A stretch of 64,000 bases of DNA from Photorhabdus laumondii subsp. laumondii (GTDB lineage: Bacteria > Pseudomonadota > Gammaproteobacteria > Enterobacterales > Enterobacteriaceae), in assembly GCF_003343245.1 (NCBI RefSeq), contig NZ_CP024901.1:2542001-2606000 (forward strand), given 5' to 3'. This document shows positions 1 through 9,258 of this stretch, one piece after another. The position numbers and the translations under genes are program-made. How positions within the stretch are numbered: position 1 is the stretch's first letter; each line of letters begins with the position of its first letter. The notes beneath the pieces are model-generated. The model was not told the DNA's origin and did no database searches. It saw only the letters and a program-made list of their open reading frames with translations.

Positions 1-923
1 TAGCCATTTTGCTTGATTGTAACTTGAGCATTACTTTGAGCAATTCCTCGGACACTAGGGGCGAAACCTTGTAAGCTGTCTGGTAACATATTGTCATCAG
101 AAACTAACTGTAAGCCACGGAATTGAACACCCTCAAAAATATAGGAGGGGGTAAAGCTGTCACCTAGCGTTAATTGTCCTTTTAGTGCGTGAATATCTCG
201 TTGTAAATAGGTGTTAATACTTTTCCAACTCTTATCACGACTGGTATAGGTAGAATAATTGCGTAAGCGCCATGCTTGCCAATTAGCACCTGTTCGAAGA
301 TTCAGATAATGGGTCTGCGTAGAACCAGATGGATTATCTTGCCAGGTATTTGAACCACTATAATTATAGTTAATCAGTAATGAAGTTAATCCTTGCTGCC
401 ATAATTCAGGCGAAACATAACCTCTTGCCTGACTGTTTAATATTGCTTGTGGAATACTGATATCCAGTCTTTGCTGACTAAAATTGAAGGTGGTGCTTGC
501 TGATGGAATATATTGACTTAGATCAGACAACTCTGTTTCTGGTGGTAAACTGATCAGCTCTGGAAAGCTATCAATTTTTACTCCCATATCTTGTAATTGC
601 TGAATTGTCAGCTTGGGTAGCAATTTATTATTTATCGTGACAAAGGTTACGTTCCTAGTATCTATTTTATCTCTATTAAGGTAAATATCTACCCAGTAAA
701 TACCGGGCGGATAGTCATCTTGCGTGAAAATAGAGAGATCAATGTCTTCAGGTGAACCAAAATCAGTACCTATTTCCAGAGCATGAATATTGAAATAATC
801 TTCAGAATAAGTTTTAGCCGGGTAAAAAAGTACGCCAACAGTTATAAATGGCAATAATAAGAGCCATGAATGTTCAATATTGTATGGTTGCTTATTAATC
901 TTATGCTGTGAGCACTTTCCCAT
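1..923 (-). CDS. Fimbrial outer-membrane usher (FimD/PapC family), N-terminal part
   Basis: The frame is open from an ATG at 923 to the left edge, giving 307 codons of the N-terminal part. Ushers form the outer-membrane pore through which chaperone-subunit complexes pass to build a pilus. A hydrophobic stretch near residues 20-40 should be the signal peptide. The mature start contains YFNIHALEIG and then DLSIF and PPGIYWVDIYLN, typical of the usher N-terminal domain that receives chaperone-subunit complexes. Strands of the barrel follow, with TRDKSWKSINTYLQRD-like and LTLGDSFTPSYIF-like segments. It lies 37 bases after the chaperone gene on the same strand, giving the usual order subunit-chaperone-usher. 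No strong Shine-Dalgarno precedes the chosen start, so the start could be slightly different. Confidence 0.93.
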   Translation of the reverse strand, partial: MGKCSQHKINKQPYNIEHSWLLLLPFITVGVLFYPAKTYSEDYFNIHALEIGTDFGSPEDIDLSIFTQDDYPPGIYWVDIYLNRDKIDTRNVTFVTINNKLLPKLTIQQLQDMGVKIDSFPELISLPPETELSDLSQYIPSASTTFNFSQQRLDISIPQAILNSQARGYVSPELWQQGLTSLLINYNYSGSNTWQDNPSGSTQTHYLNLRTGANWQAWRLRNYSTYTSRDKSWKSINTYLQRDIHALKGQLTLGDSFTPSYIFEGVQFRGLQLVSDDNMLPDSLQGFAPSVRGIAQSNAQVTIKQNG

Positions 924-960
924 AATTAATTTTCTGGCGTAGAGTAATGTAGTGGTTTTA

Positions 961-1635
961 TTAAATGGTTGTTTTTTCCTCGGCAGTAGCACCACCAAAA
1001 TCATTAATTGCTTTCCAATTTACCTGTTTTATGTTCTTTGCCGGCAGAGGCCAGCTTAGTTGGCTAAAGGGTTTAATCATGCCCGCAGGTTTTATTTCAT
1101 GTTGATCTACTTTAAGGTAAGAGAATGAAATGAAGTAAGGGGTGGGGTTCTCTGCGATCAATGAATTATTTTCCGTACGGAATTTGAGCTCTTTGTATGC
1201 GGTACTTGACTTTTCTGCCAAATTTGCAGGGCGGTAAAACAATTTAAACTTTGACTTAACTGTTATTTGTAATTGATTCTGATTTGATTTCACCGAGGTA
1301 GGAATAGACTTTACATTTAACCAAAAAAGTGATTCCCGATCTTGAGGTAGGTTACTTTCTGTTTTTACAATACGCAGGATATTTTCATGGTCTGCTGCGA
1401 GTTTAAAGATCGGAGGAGTAACGATAAAAGGAGTCTTCATATTATCATTTTCATCTTGGATCCAAGATTGAATTAGGTAAGGTGCATCTTTCTCCGGGTT
1501 GCTTATAGAAATAGACGCTTCTTTTTTGTCACTCATGTAAATAACACGGGTTCCACCAATGACGACACCAGCGATAGCGAAATTTATACTGATAATATAT
1601 AGAAAAATTACTGTGAATAGGCGTTGATACTGCAC
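961..1635 (-). CDS. Periplasmic fimbrial chaperone (PapD/FimC family)
   Basis: A 224-residue protein with a signal peptide ending near residue 22 (FAIAG). PapD-like chaperones bind pilus subunits in the periplasm by donor-strand complementation and deliver them to the usher. The first domain has TRVIYMSDKKEASISISNP, the family's N-terminal strand with conserved Arg. SKFKLFYRP near residue 130 is the classic chaperone signature, and AINDFGG near the C terminus is the usual second-domain motif. It lies between the major subunit gene and the usher gene, all on the minus strand. Length is normal for the family. Confidence 0.95.
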   Translation of the reverse strand: MQYQRLFTVIFLYIISINFAIAGVVIGGTRVIYMSDKKEASISISNPEKDAPYLIQSWIQDENDNMKTPFIVTPPIFKLAADHENILRIVKTESNLPQDRESLFWLNVKSIPTSVKSNQNQLQITVKSKFKLFYRPANLAEKSSTAYKELKFRTENNSLIAENPTPYFISFSYLKVDQHEIKPAGMIKPFSQLSWPLPAKNIKQVNWKAINDFGGATAEEKTTI

Positions 1636-1749
1636 GGTAGCATCTCCGTTTTATCGTGTTTTTATGCGTTATTTTGTGGGCATCCATGCCCTGTACTTCT
1701 CTATTAGAGACAAAACGTGAATAAAGTTCCGTTCTAAATTTAGCCTGTC

Positions 1750-2280
1750 TTAGTTATAAACAATCGTAAAATTGGCGACTGCATCACCTGAGCCCGGGCT
1801 AATTGCTTGAGCTGTAGCAACATATTTTGCAATGAACTTCAATTCTGCTGTTTTTTGATCAGTAAAAGCCTGGGATTTGGAAGCTTTTGCCAAAGGAATC
1901 AGCGTTGAGTTATCTTCTTCATAGATACCAATAGCAACGCCATCGGCGACTTCCTGGCCTTTATCATTGGATAAGGCCAGGAGATTGTTATTTCTATTAT
2001 CTATCTGCCCATCAAATTTAACTTGTGCATGAGTATATTCTGGTGGGCAATCACTCATCTTAATGCTAAAGGGTGTTGCAGCCGCGGTACTATCTACGCC
2101 ACTAAATGCATTTGAGCTAATTGTTCCCATGTTTACGTTTTGATTTGCAGAGTCGGTATCGATTTTACAGGCATTCGCGATGATATTACCTGTAAAGTTG
2201 ATTTTTCCGTCTGCTGCATTTGCTACAGAAATAAATACAGAAGATGCAAGTAAGGATGAAATAATCAGTTTAGCTTTCAT
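1750..2280 (-). CDS. Type 1-like fimbrial major subunit
   Basis: A 176-residue pilin with a signal peptide (cleavage near VANA|ADG, residue 22). The mature protein begins GKINFTGNIIANACKID and ends ANFTIVYN; the penultimate aromatic residue and the two cysteines (ACKID and SDCPPE) that form the subunit disulfide are hallmarks of the FimA/MrpA pilin fold. It is first in the minus-strand order subunit-chaperone-usher. A 114-base gap separates it from the chaperone gene. An ERIC element lies upstream of its start at 2378-2506, so its promoter probably lies within or before that stretch. Confidence 0.93.
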   Translation of the reverse strand: MKAKLIISSLLASSVFISVANAADGKINFTGNIIANACKIDTDSANQNVNMGTISSNAFSGVDSTAAATPFSIKMSDCPPEYTHAQVKFDGQIDNRNNNLLALSNDKGQEVADGVAIGIYEEDNSTLIPLAKASKSQAFTDQKTAELKFIAKYVATAQAISPGSGDAVANFTIVYN

Positions 2281-2377
2281 TTTAAATAGATCCTAACCCT
2301 GTCGAGCATGGCGTCAGGGCAATAGAAATACTGATTTAATGGGAACTGTATAAACGTCAATACAGCGTGTAAATATC

Positions 2378-2506
2378 TATACCCGTTATCTTTCAAGTTG
2401 CCTCTTTGTTGGCTGCACTCGCTCACCCCGGTCATATCGTTATCTATGCTCCCGGGGATTCACTCCCTTGCCGTCGCGATGCATCTTGAAATCCGTAGGG
2501 AATATA
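2378..2506 (-). repeat. ERIC element, full length
   Basis: Starts TATACCCGTTATCTTTCAAG and ends in TTGAAATCC followed by a degenerate end. It contains the conserved centre with CACCCCGGTCA and TGCTCCCGGGGATTC, an imperfect palindrome matching the enterobacterial repetitive intergenic consensus. Confidence 0.93.
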
Positions 2507-2961
2507 GCTTTTACCCGATAACAACAACGATAACTTAAACTGTGTCTTTTTTGGGGTAAAGCCGGGCGATCATAGCGATTAATTAGGAAAAATCCAAAGA
2601 ATGACTCGATAATGTATTGCATTTAAGACTTTTATCTGTATTTATTTCTTAAACAGGATTATTTTTTAATATTAACGTGATTTATTGTATGTAATAAATC
2701 ATTATGCTAATTAATGCGAATATCTTTTGATTAATAATTGGTTATAAAATTAATTGTGATATAAATCACAATTAATTTATCACTCTTAAGAATTTATTTT
2801 TTTGTTCTATTATTTTTATGTTATTACCTCTCGCTGTCATTTTCTCTTTGAGAATTTTTATTCTAATGGAGTAAGTCACCTGGATTAAATTACTCTATAG
2901 TCTTCTAATGTGATCTTTCTATATTTATTGTTTATAGCGATGCTTATCTTAGTTGACGTTA

Positions 2962-3047
2962 TATACCCGTTATCTTTCAAGTTGCCTCTTTGTTGGCTGC
3001 ACTCGTTCCCTTGCCGTCGCGATGCATCTTGAAATCCATAGGGTATA
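2962..3047 (-). repeat. ERIC element with central deletion
   Basis: Both ends are intact (TATACCCGTTATC and AAATCCATAGGGTATA), but the central stretch between GGCTGCACTCG and TTCCCTTGCC is missing, leaving about 86 bases. Removal of the hairpin apex is a common way for long palindromes to shrink. Confidence 0.9.
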
Positions 3048-3082
3048 AACACTTCACACAATTAACCCTGTAAGGGAGGAAA

Positions 3083-3919
3083 ATGAAACAGTTCGTCTTG
3101 ATATTAGGCTTTTTGTCCATCGTGTTTGCCGTCGCGCATCCGGCTTCGGCCATGCAAGCAGAGCAGAAAACTGTCACCAATGGCGTGGCATCGATCGAAT
3201 ATTCGGTGCGAGGGAAGGGGCCACTGCTCGTGGTGATTGCTTCAACCGGGCGGGGAACCGCGGAATTCGCGCCACTCGCAGATCGACTGGCGAGGCGCGG
3301 CTATCGCGTTGCTCTGCCGGAACCACGCGGAATCTCGGGGTCGACTGGTCCGATGGAAAATGTGACTTTCCACGACTTTGCCGACGATTTTGCGGCAGTA
3401 GTTGCGGCGGAAGGAGGTAAGGCAATTGTGGTGGGGCACGCTTATGGCCATTGGATCGCCAAGACGATTGCCTCGGATTATCCCGAAATGACGCGTGGCA
3501 TCGTACTTTTGGCTGGGGCGGCGAAATCTTGGCCCTCGGAGCTCTCGGATGCGATCATGGTGATAAGTGATCCGAAATCTACCCGTGAGGAGCGGCTGAC
3601 GAAACTTAAGCTTGCCTTCTTCGCGGCAGGCAATGACCCGACGCCTTGGCTTGAGGGGTGGCATTCTGATGTTATAAAAAGTCAGTCCTCGGCGCGTAAG
3701 CTAACCAATCGCAAGGATTGGTGGGCTGGCGGGACGGCACCAATCCTCGATCTACAGGCGGGTTCCGATCCGTTTCGACCTGAATCGTCTCGAATGGAGG
3801 CGAAGGATGAGTTCGGCAACCGCGTTACTGTCGCAGTGATTGAAGGTGCCAGCCATGCGCTACCGGCCGAAAAGCCGATCGAGGCGGCAATGCAATTGCC
3901 GATTGGGCCGATAAACTGA
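3083..3919 (+). CDS. Secreted or periplasmic alpha/beta hydrolase-fold protein with Ala at the nucleophile position
   Basis: A 278-residue protein with a clear signal peptide (cleavage near ASAMQ, residue 25) and a good Shine-Dalgarno (GGGAGG). The fold is recognisable: an early strand-loop (LLVVIASTGRG), the helix-strand pair before the nucleophile elbow (AIVVGHAYGHW), an acid region (LQAGSDPF) and a late catalytic-His motif (EGASHALP). The elbow reads G-H-A-Y-G, so residue 120 is Ala (codon GCT at 3440) where Ser is expected. Either it is not a classical serine hydrolase or it belongs to an Ala-elbow subfamily. The gene is visibly more GC-rich than its neighbours, suggesting transfer. The last 9 residues look frameshifted: a different frame from 3892 reads AIADWADKLK and then stops at 3924, a more typical last helix. 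Confidence 0.8.
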   Translation: MKQFVLILGFLSIVFAVAHPASAMQAEQKTVTNGVASIEYSVRGKGPLLVVIASTGRGTAEFAPLADRLARRGYRVALPEPRGISGSTGPMENVTFHDFADDFAAVVAAEGGKAIVVGHAYGHWIAKTIASDYPEMTRGIVLLAGAAKSWPSELSDAIMVISDPKSTREERLTKLKLAFFAAGNDPTPWLEGWHSDVIKSQSSARKLTNRKDWWAGGTAPILDLQAGSDPFRPESSRMEAKDEFGNRVTVAVIEGASHALPAEKPIEAAMQLPIGPIN

Positions 3920-3925
3920 AATAAT

Positions 3926-4153
3926 TTGAGGAGAATATCTGATCTTTATCAGGGCATTCGTACTGAATTTGTTGCGGTGCGAATGCTCCAGGCAGAGACG
4001 ATTCCAATAGGACAAAATAGATATCTGTTTTACATCTTTGCCGATGATGATCAGGAATACATCTATCAACATAGTCGCTTTGAAAATCATCTTGATTTGC
4101 TCCTTCAACACGGGGTGAATAATTTTAGAATTCGACAAAAATTGATTAAATAA
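3926..4153 (+). CDS. Small hypothetical protein or coding remnant
   Basis: A 75-codon frame starting at TTG; the first ATG is at 3983, which would give 56 residues. There is no recognised domain. The C-terminal half is rich in aromatic and acidic residues (YLFYIFADDDQEYIYQH). No clear Shine-Dalgarno precedes the ATG. It follows the foreign hydrolase by a few bases but is less GC-rich. It may be a remnant of a longer gene. Confidence 0.25.
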   Translation: MRRISDLYQGIRTEFVAVRMLQAETIPIGQNRYLFYIFADDDQEYIYQHSRFENHLDLLLQHGVNNFRIRQKLIK

Positions 4154-4270
4154 TCATACCCATCGAGTTGCATTAACAAAATTAGTTACAACATACTTTT
4201 AGAGATAACACTAACAAAAATATGATAGAACAACGAAAAACTAAACAAACTGCTATATGAAAATCCAGAA

Positions 4271-4294
4271 AGCCATTACAGGGGAATAATGGCT
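4271..4294 (-). terminator. Probable terminator hairpin after the antiporter gene
   Basis: AGCCATTA and TAATGGCT form a perfect 8-bp stem with an 8-base loop, just past the stop codon at 4308. On the minus strand it is followed by TTTCTGGATTTTC, a weak U-tract. Confidence 0.5.
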
Positions 4295-4307
4295 GGATCT
4301 GACGGGA

Positions 4308-5699
4308 TTACTTGATTAGCAACCCAGTGGCAGGGATTGCTGTTATCAGCAATGCGGTAATAGTGAGCTTTTCAGCCAGATGTAAGCTATTTTTCTGCGG
4401 GTTTTGGCGGCGTGCATACAAAAAAACAATAAGACCTGGTGCATAGAGAACAACAGACAATAGCAAATTCATCAAACCGGATGCATAAAGCAGCCATATG
4501 CCATAAATGCATGCTCCAACAGCAATGAGTAATAACCCCTTATTGCTACGATCAAAAGCGACTTTTAAAAGAAATGCCCCGACAAGGAAATAGGGCACTA
4601 AAATCATTTCGGATGCAATTGTCAGCAATGAATTGTAGTTGCTTCCACTCAACCAGATCAAAACCAGAGAGAGTTGTACAGCGCCATTAGTGAACCACAA
4701 TGAAGATGATGGCGCATTATTGCGGTTTTGCCGGTTAAATACTTTTGGAAAAGAGCCGTGTTGGGCAGCGATAAATGGCACTTCTGCGGCCATGATTGTC
4801 CAACTCAGATAAGCCCCACAGACGGAGACAATCAATCCGGCAGCAATAATGATTTCACCGGCGGAGCCAACAAGCCCCACCATCAGGTTGGCCATTGATG
4901 GATTGCGCATTGCTGCTAACTCAGGTCGTGGTACTAATCCAAGGGAGAGTAGGGTGACCAAGATGTATATTGTTAACGCCGCAACGACAGCCAGCATGGT
5001 TGCAATACCCACATCTGTCCGTTTTTTCGCTCTGGCTGACACCACAACAGCACCTTCAATACCAATGAAAACCCAAAGGGTAATCAACATGGTATCTTTT
5101 ACTTGTTGCCAGACAGGAACCCCTAAATCGATGCCTTTAAAGTCGAAATGAAAGATGTCCATTTTGAAAGCAATGGCGGCAAGTATGATGAAAGCACCTA
5201 AAGGCAGCAATTTTGCCATTGTCGCCAATTTGTTGATTCCGGCTGCGGTTTGAACGCCGCGGAGTACTAACCAATGTACGAACCAGAGCAGAATAGATTC
5301 TCCCAATAGGGACTGCCAAGTGTTGCCGTCACCAAAGATGACAATGCCCCCTTTATCAGTAAAGAAGCTCAGGGCGGCAAAAACGATAACCAGATAAGAA
5401 ACATTGGCAACGACTGCGCATAACCAATATCCCCAGGCAGAACAGAAGCCTATTAGTTCACCAAAGCCCTCTTTGGCATAAGTGAAAATCCCTCCATCAA
5501 GATCCGGACGAAGACGAGAGAGCAGTAACAGTGCGATCGCCAGGAACAGGATACCGACACTTGTTATTCCCCAGCCGATCATTAACGCTGCCGGGCTGGC
5601 GATTTCAGCCATATTCTGCGGTAAGCTGAAAACACCCGCACCGACCATAGAGCTGAGTACCAGCGCAGTAAGCGCTGTGAGACCTAGTTTCTTTTCCAA
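4308..5699 (-). CDS. Basic amino acid antiporter, ArcD/APA family (APC superfamily)
   Basis: A 463-residue, strongly hydrophobic protein with about 12 membrane segments. The N terminus LTALVLSSMVGAGVFSLPQN is the substrate-binding unwound helix 1 motif of APC basic amino acid antiporters, and GWGITSVGILFLA follows as helix 2. IGIEGAVVVSARAKKRTDVG matches helix 6 and the following cytoplasmic loop of arginine/ornithine antiporters (ArcD, YdgI). It probably exchanges arginine with ornithine or a similar basic amino acid pair across the inner membrane. It stands alone: no arginine deiminase genes lie beside it. The exact substrate cannot be read from sequence. Confidence 0.88.
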   Translation of the reverse strand: MEKKLGLTALTALVLSSMVGAGVFSLPQNMAEIASPAALMIGWGITSVGILFLAIALLLLSRLRPDLDGGIFTYAKEGFGELIGFCSAWGYWLCAVVANVSYLVIVFAALSFFTDKGGIVIFGDGNTWQSLLGESILLWFVHWLVLRGVQTAAGINKLATMAKLLPLGAFIILAAIAFKMDIFHFDFKGIDLGVPVWQQVKDTMLITLWVFIGIEGAVVVSARAKKRTDVGIATMLAVVAALTIYILVTLLSLGLVPRPELAAMRNPSMANLMVGLVGSAGEIIIAAGLIVSVCGAYLSWTIMAAEVPFIAAQHGSFPKVFNRQNRNNAPSSSLWFTNGAVQLSLVLIWLSGSNYNSLLTIASEMILVPYFLVGAFLLKVAFDRSNKGLLLIAVGACIYGIWLLYASGLMNLLLSVVLYAPGLIVFLYARRQNPQKNSLHLAEKLTITALLITAIPATGLLIK

Positions 5700-6765
5700 A
5701 AATATGTTCCTAATATGACATAAACTGCATTATTAACCAGTTCATTATCCTGATCATAAAGATGAACTGGGTATCGGGTTTTTATCGCTTCCAAGCTGTA
5801 CAGAACGGAGAAACAGACTGATTGAACCTAGAAATAGGGGGGGATTCTACGAAGGGTATGAGCTGGATGCAATGGTTTTCTATGCAAATAACTATAAAAT
5901 TTATGCATTGTTTGATGGTGAGTTTGGGTGTGGTGAGATGCAATTTATTTTTATAAGCTGATATGCGTTATTTTTATAATGCTGTTTATTGTACTAAGGT
6001 AAATAGGTAATAAGCATGAATTACTATGGTGTTATTACTAATTAAGTAATTTTTATTTTAATTTTTTCGATCGATCTCAAAATTTAATAAAATAGTTGTG
6101 AAAAATAAAGTTTTACCTCTAATTTTCATTTTTTTATGTAATATTACTGCTAAGTAATAATCATCTCTTGTTTTCATGTCAGATTATTAAATTAATCTAT
6201 TGGATATGTAATTTCATAATGTTATGGATATCTTATCAAATTAAAACATATGGAATGTTTTTTTAATTTATTGATTTTATTTAAATATTTTTTTGATTTT
6301 AATTGATTTTGTGAATTTTATATTCAAGTTAATATATTTTTCATTGATTTTTCTATCAGTAACTAATTAAATTTCCACAATGTGATATAAAACTAATCTT
6401 ATATAAAAATAAAAAAATCATGTTGACAACGACTGTTTTGATTTATATTGTTTGTGAAAATATTACTCTGCGATTTATTAACTTATTTTTCTTGTATACC
6501 TTATGGATTTAAAGATGCATCGCGACGGCAAGGGAGTAAATCCCCGGGAGCATAGATAACGATGTGACTGGGGTGAGCGAGTGTAGCCAACAAAGAGGCA
6601 ACTTGAAAGATAACGGGTATATATGTTTTTAATTTTCAGGAATGATTATATGTACGTATACCAAAAAATATTCTCAGATGGTTAGGGGATAGCTGTCATT
6701 CAAATTTTTATCTTTTAGGTGCCGATGAATGGCTCAGTATTAAATATTCATAAAGGTTAGAACAT
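5700..6765. other. Long AT-rich intergenic region with one ERIC
   Basis: About 1 kb without a credible gene between divergent arcD-like and stlC. The stretch from about 5880 to 6480 is extremely AT-rich with long A and T runs, a likely H-NS binding target, followed by an ERIC at 6495-6622. Promoters for both flanking genes must lie here; I could not assign them. Confidence 0.7.
6495..6622 (+). repeat. ERIC element, full length
   Basis: Begins TATACCTTATGGATTTAAAG and ends ACTTGAAAGATAACGGGTAT. Central palindrome present. It lies about 140 bases upstream of stlC, so it may fall in the transcribed leader. Confidence 0.92.
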
Positions 6766-7713
6766 ATGAAACGTGTTCTTGTAGTGTCGTATTCCCAAAG
6801 CGGCCAATTGATCGAGGTGGTAAAAAGCTTAATTTCACCCCTGCAAGAGTCTGACGAGATATACATCCGTGAAGTTATTCTGAAACCGATTCCTGAATTT
6901 GAATTTCCCTGGAAGTTTTCTAAATTTGTTGATGTTTTCCCAGAAACAGTGCAGTTACATCCGCCTGAGCTAGCGCCTTTGAATCTGGAAGACGAAGAAC
7001 CTTTTGATTTGGTCATATTAGGCTACCAAGTTTGGTATTTATCACCGGCTCCTCCGATAGTGGCATTTCTTAAGAGTGAAGAAGGAAAGCGTTTACTTAA
7101 TGGTCGACCAGTGGTGACAGTTATTGCTTGCCGAAACATGTGGTTGATAGCTCAAGAAACTGTCAAAAGATTGTTGCATGAAAGTGGAGCGTATTTGCGT
7201 GATAACGTGGTCTTTGTTGATAAAGCAAACTTTTTTGCGACAGTATTCACAACCCCGATATGGCTAATGACAGGAAAAAGACAGCCATTCCCTAACTTAC
7301 CCCGGGCGGGTGTATCGGAGGAAGACGTTAAAGATGCTACACGTTTTGGTGATGCATTGTTGGCAGCGCTCAAAACGGATAAAGAGAAAGTTGATGCTCC
7401 AATGTTGAAAGGTATGGGAGCGGCGGTTGTCGACCAAGCTTTTATTTTCGGTGAACGTGCGGCACATCGAGGATTTAGATTTTGGTCTGGGTTGATTTGC
7501 CGTGTGGGCAAACGAGGGATATGGGTAAGACGCTCTTTATTAGCGTTGTTTGTAACCTATTTGATATTGATGGTACTGGTTGTTTTTCCTATTTCAGTGG
7601 TTGTGCGCCGTTTGCTTTCCCCATTACTAAAAGAACGTCTTAATGAATTACAGAAATACTATGAACAACCTTCTGGTTCTGCCCGCTATGATGATAAGGA
7701 GATAAATAAGTAA
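6766..7713 (+). CDS. stlC: Stilbene/dialkylresorcinol cyclase-condensing enzyme StlC (DarA-like)
   Basis: A 315-residue protein. The N terminus (VLVVSYSQSGQ, residues 4-14) and the FDLVILGYQVWYLSPAPP region resemble a flavodoxin-like fold. A membrane segment lies near residues 258-282 (LALFVTYLILMVLVVFPISV). This combination fits the DarA-type dialkylresorcinol condensing enzyme, called StlC in Photorhabdus. There it cooperates with ketosynthase StlD and carrier protein StlE to condense the cinnamate-derived and branched-chain beta-ketoacyl units and form the isopropylstilbene ring. Its stop codon abuts the stlD start, so the two are translationally coupled. Identification rests on gene order and the stlD/stlE neighbours as well as on this sequence. 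How this protein catalyses cyclisation or aromatisation cannot be told from sequence. Confidence 0.85.
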   Translation: MKRVLVVSYSQSGQLIEVVKSLISPLQESDEIYIREVILKPIPEFEFPWKFSKFVDVFPETVQLHPPELAPLNLEDEEPFDLVILGYQVWYLSPAPPIVAFLKSEEGKRLLNGRPVVTVIACRNMWLIAQETVKRLLHESGAYLRDNVVFVDKANFFATVFTTPIWLMTGKRQPFPNLPRAGVSEEDVKDATRFGDALLAALKTDKEKVDAPMLKGMGAAVVDQAFIFGERAAHRGFRFWSGLICRVGKRGIWVRRSLLALFVTYLILMVLVVFPISVVVRRLLSPLLKERLNELQKYYEQPSGSARYDDKEINK

Positions 7714-8862
<1,149 letters not shown>

Positions 8863-8890
8863 ATATTTAATCTTAGTGTTAATGAAGAAT

Positions 8891-8911
8891 GGGGAAACAA
8901 CCTGTTTCCCC
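8891..8911 (+). promoter_or_regulatory. Intercistronic hairpin between stlD and stlE
   Basis: GGGGAAACA-ACC-TGTTTCCCC forms a perfect 9-bp stem with a 3-base loop. Only two T follow, so it is a weak terminator at best. It may set the ratio of stlE to stlCD or protect the mRNA end. Confidence 0.55.
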
Positions 8912-8941
8912 TTGTAATTGGTACATCTAGGAAAATACAGC

Positions 8942-9184
8942 GTGGAAAATTTAGAGAATCGCGTCAAAAGTGTTGTTGCAGAACAACTTGGAATACCTGA
9001 AACCCAGATTCTTAATACACAAACATTCGAGGAATTAGGTGCCGACTCGTTAGATAATGTTGAACTGATTATGGCTCTAGAAGAGCATTTCGGGATAACT
9101 ATTGATGATGAAGAAGCGGAAAAAATAGTGACGATACAGAACGCCATTGATTGTATCGGTTCAAAGTTGGAATCCGCTAACTAA
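8942..9184 (+). CDS. stlE: Acyl carrier protein StlE
   Basis: An 80-residue acyl carrier protein. The phosphopantetheine attachment Ser is in GADSLDNVE (about residue 36), with typical acidic helices II and III ([18 protein letters not shown]). It should carry the beta-ketoacyl partner for StlD. I place the start at GTG 8942, preceded by CTAGGA at a suitable distance, giving the usual ACP length; a longer frame opens at TTG 8918 but would add an atypical 8-residue leader. It lies 79 bases after stlD behind a strong hairpin and ends before a bidirectional terminator. Confidence 0.92.
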   Translation: MENLENRVKSVVAEQLGIPETQILNTQTFEELGADSLDNVELIMALEEHFGITIDDEEAEKIVTIQNAIDCIGSKLESAN

Positions 9185-9212
9185 TTTGAAGAACTTTATT
9201 ATCTTTACAAAT

Positions 9213-9250
9213 AAAAAAAGCACATATGATGGTCATGTGTGCCTTTTTTT
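9213..9250. terminator. Bidirectional intrinsic terminator between stlE and the YdgH-like gene
   Basis: A run of A, then a GCACATATGA / TCATGTGTGC stem with one mismatch and a 3-base loop, then a run of T. It serves the convergent genes on both sides. Confidence 0.88.
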
Positions 9251-9258
9251 GTTTTTGA

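Larger units (their letters stand above)
2281..3082. other. AT-rich intergenic region with two ERIC copies
   Basis: No credible gene. It holds the fimbrial promoter region, a full ERIC (2378-2506), an AT-rich stretch (about 2600-2950) and a shortened ERIC (2962-3047). The short reading frames here are translations of ERIC DNA. Confidence 0.7.

Noticed and set aside
2378..3047. CRISPR-like repeated DNA
   Set aside because: The repeats are ERICs: about 127 bases, palindromic and scattered across the window, with no regular short spacers and no cas genes.
3174..3664. Minus-strand frames opposite the GC-rich hydrolase
   Set aside because: They are antisense shadows produced by GC-rich codon use; no domain or Shine-Dalgarno.
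4308..5699. Part of an arginine deiminase operon
   Set aside because: No arcA, arcB or arcC genes occur on either side.
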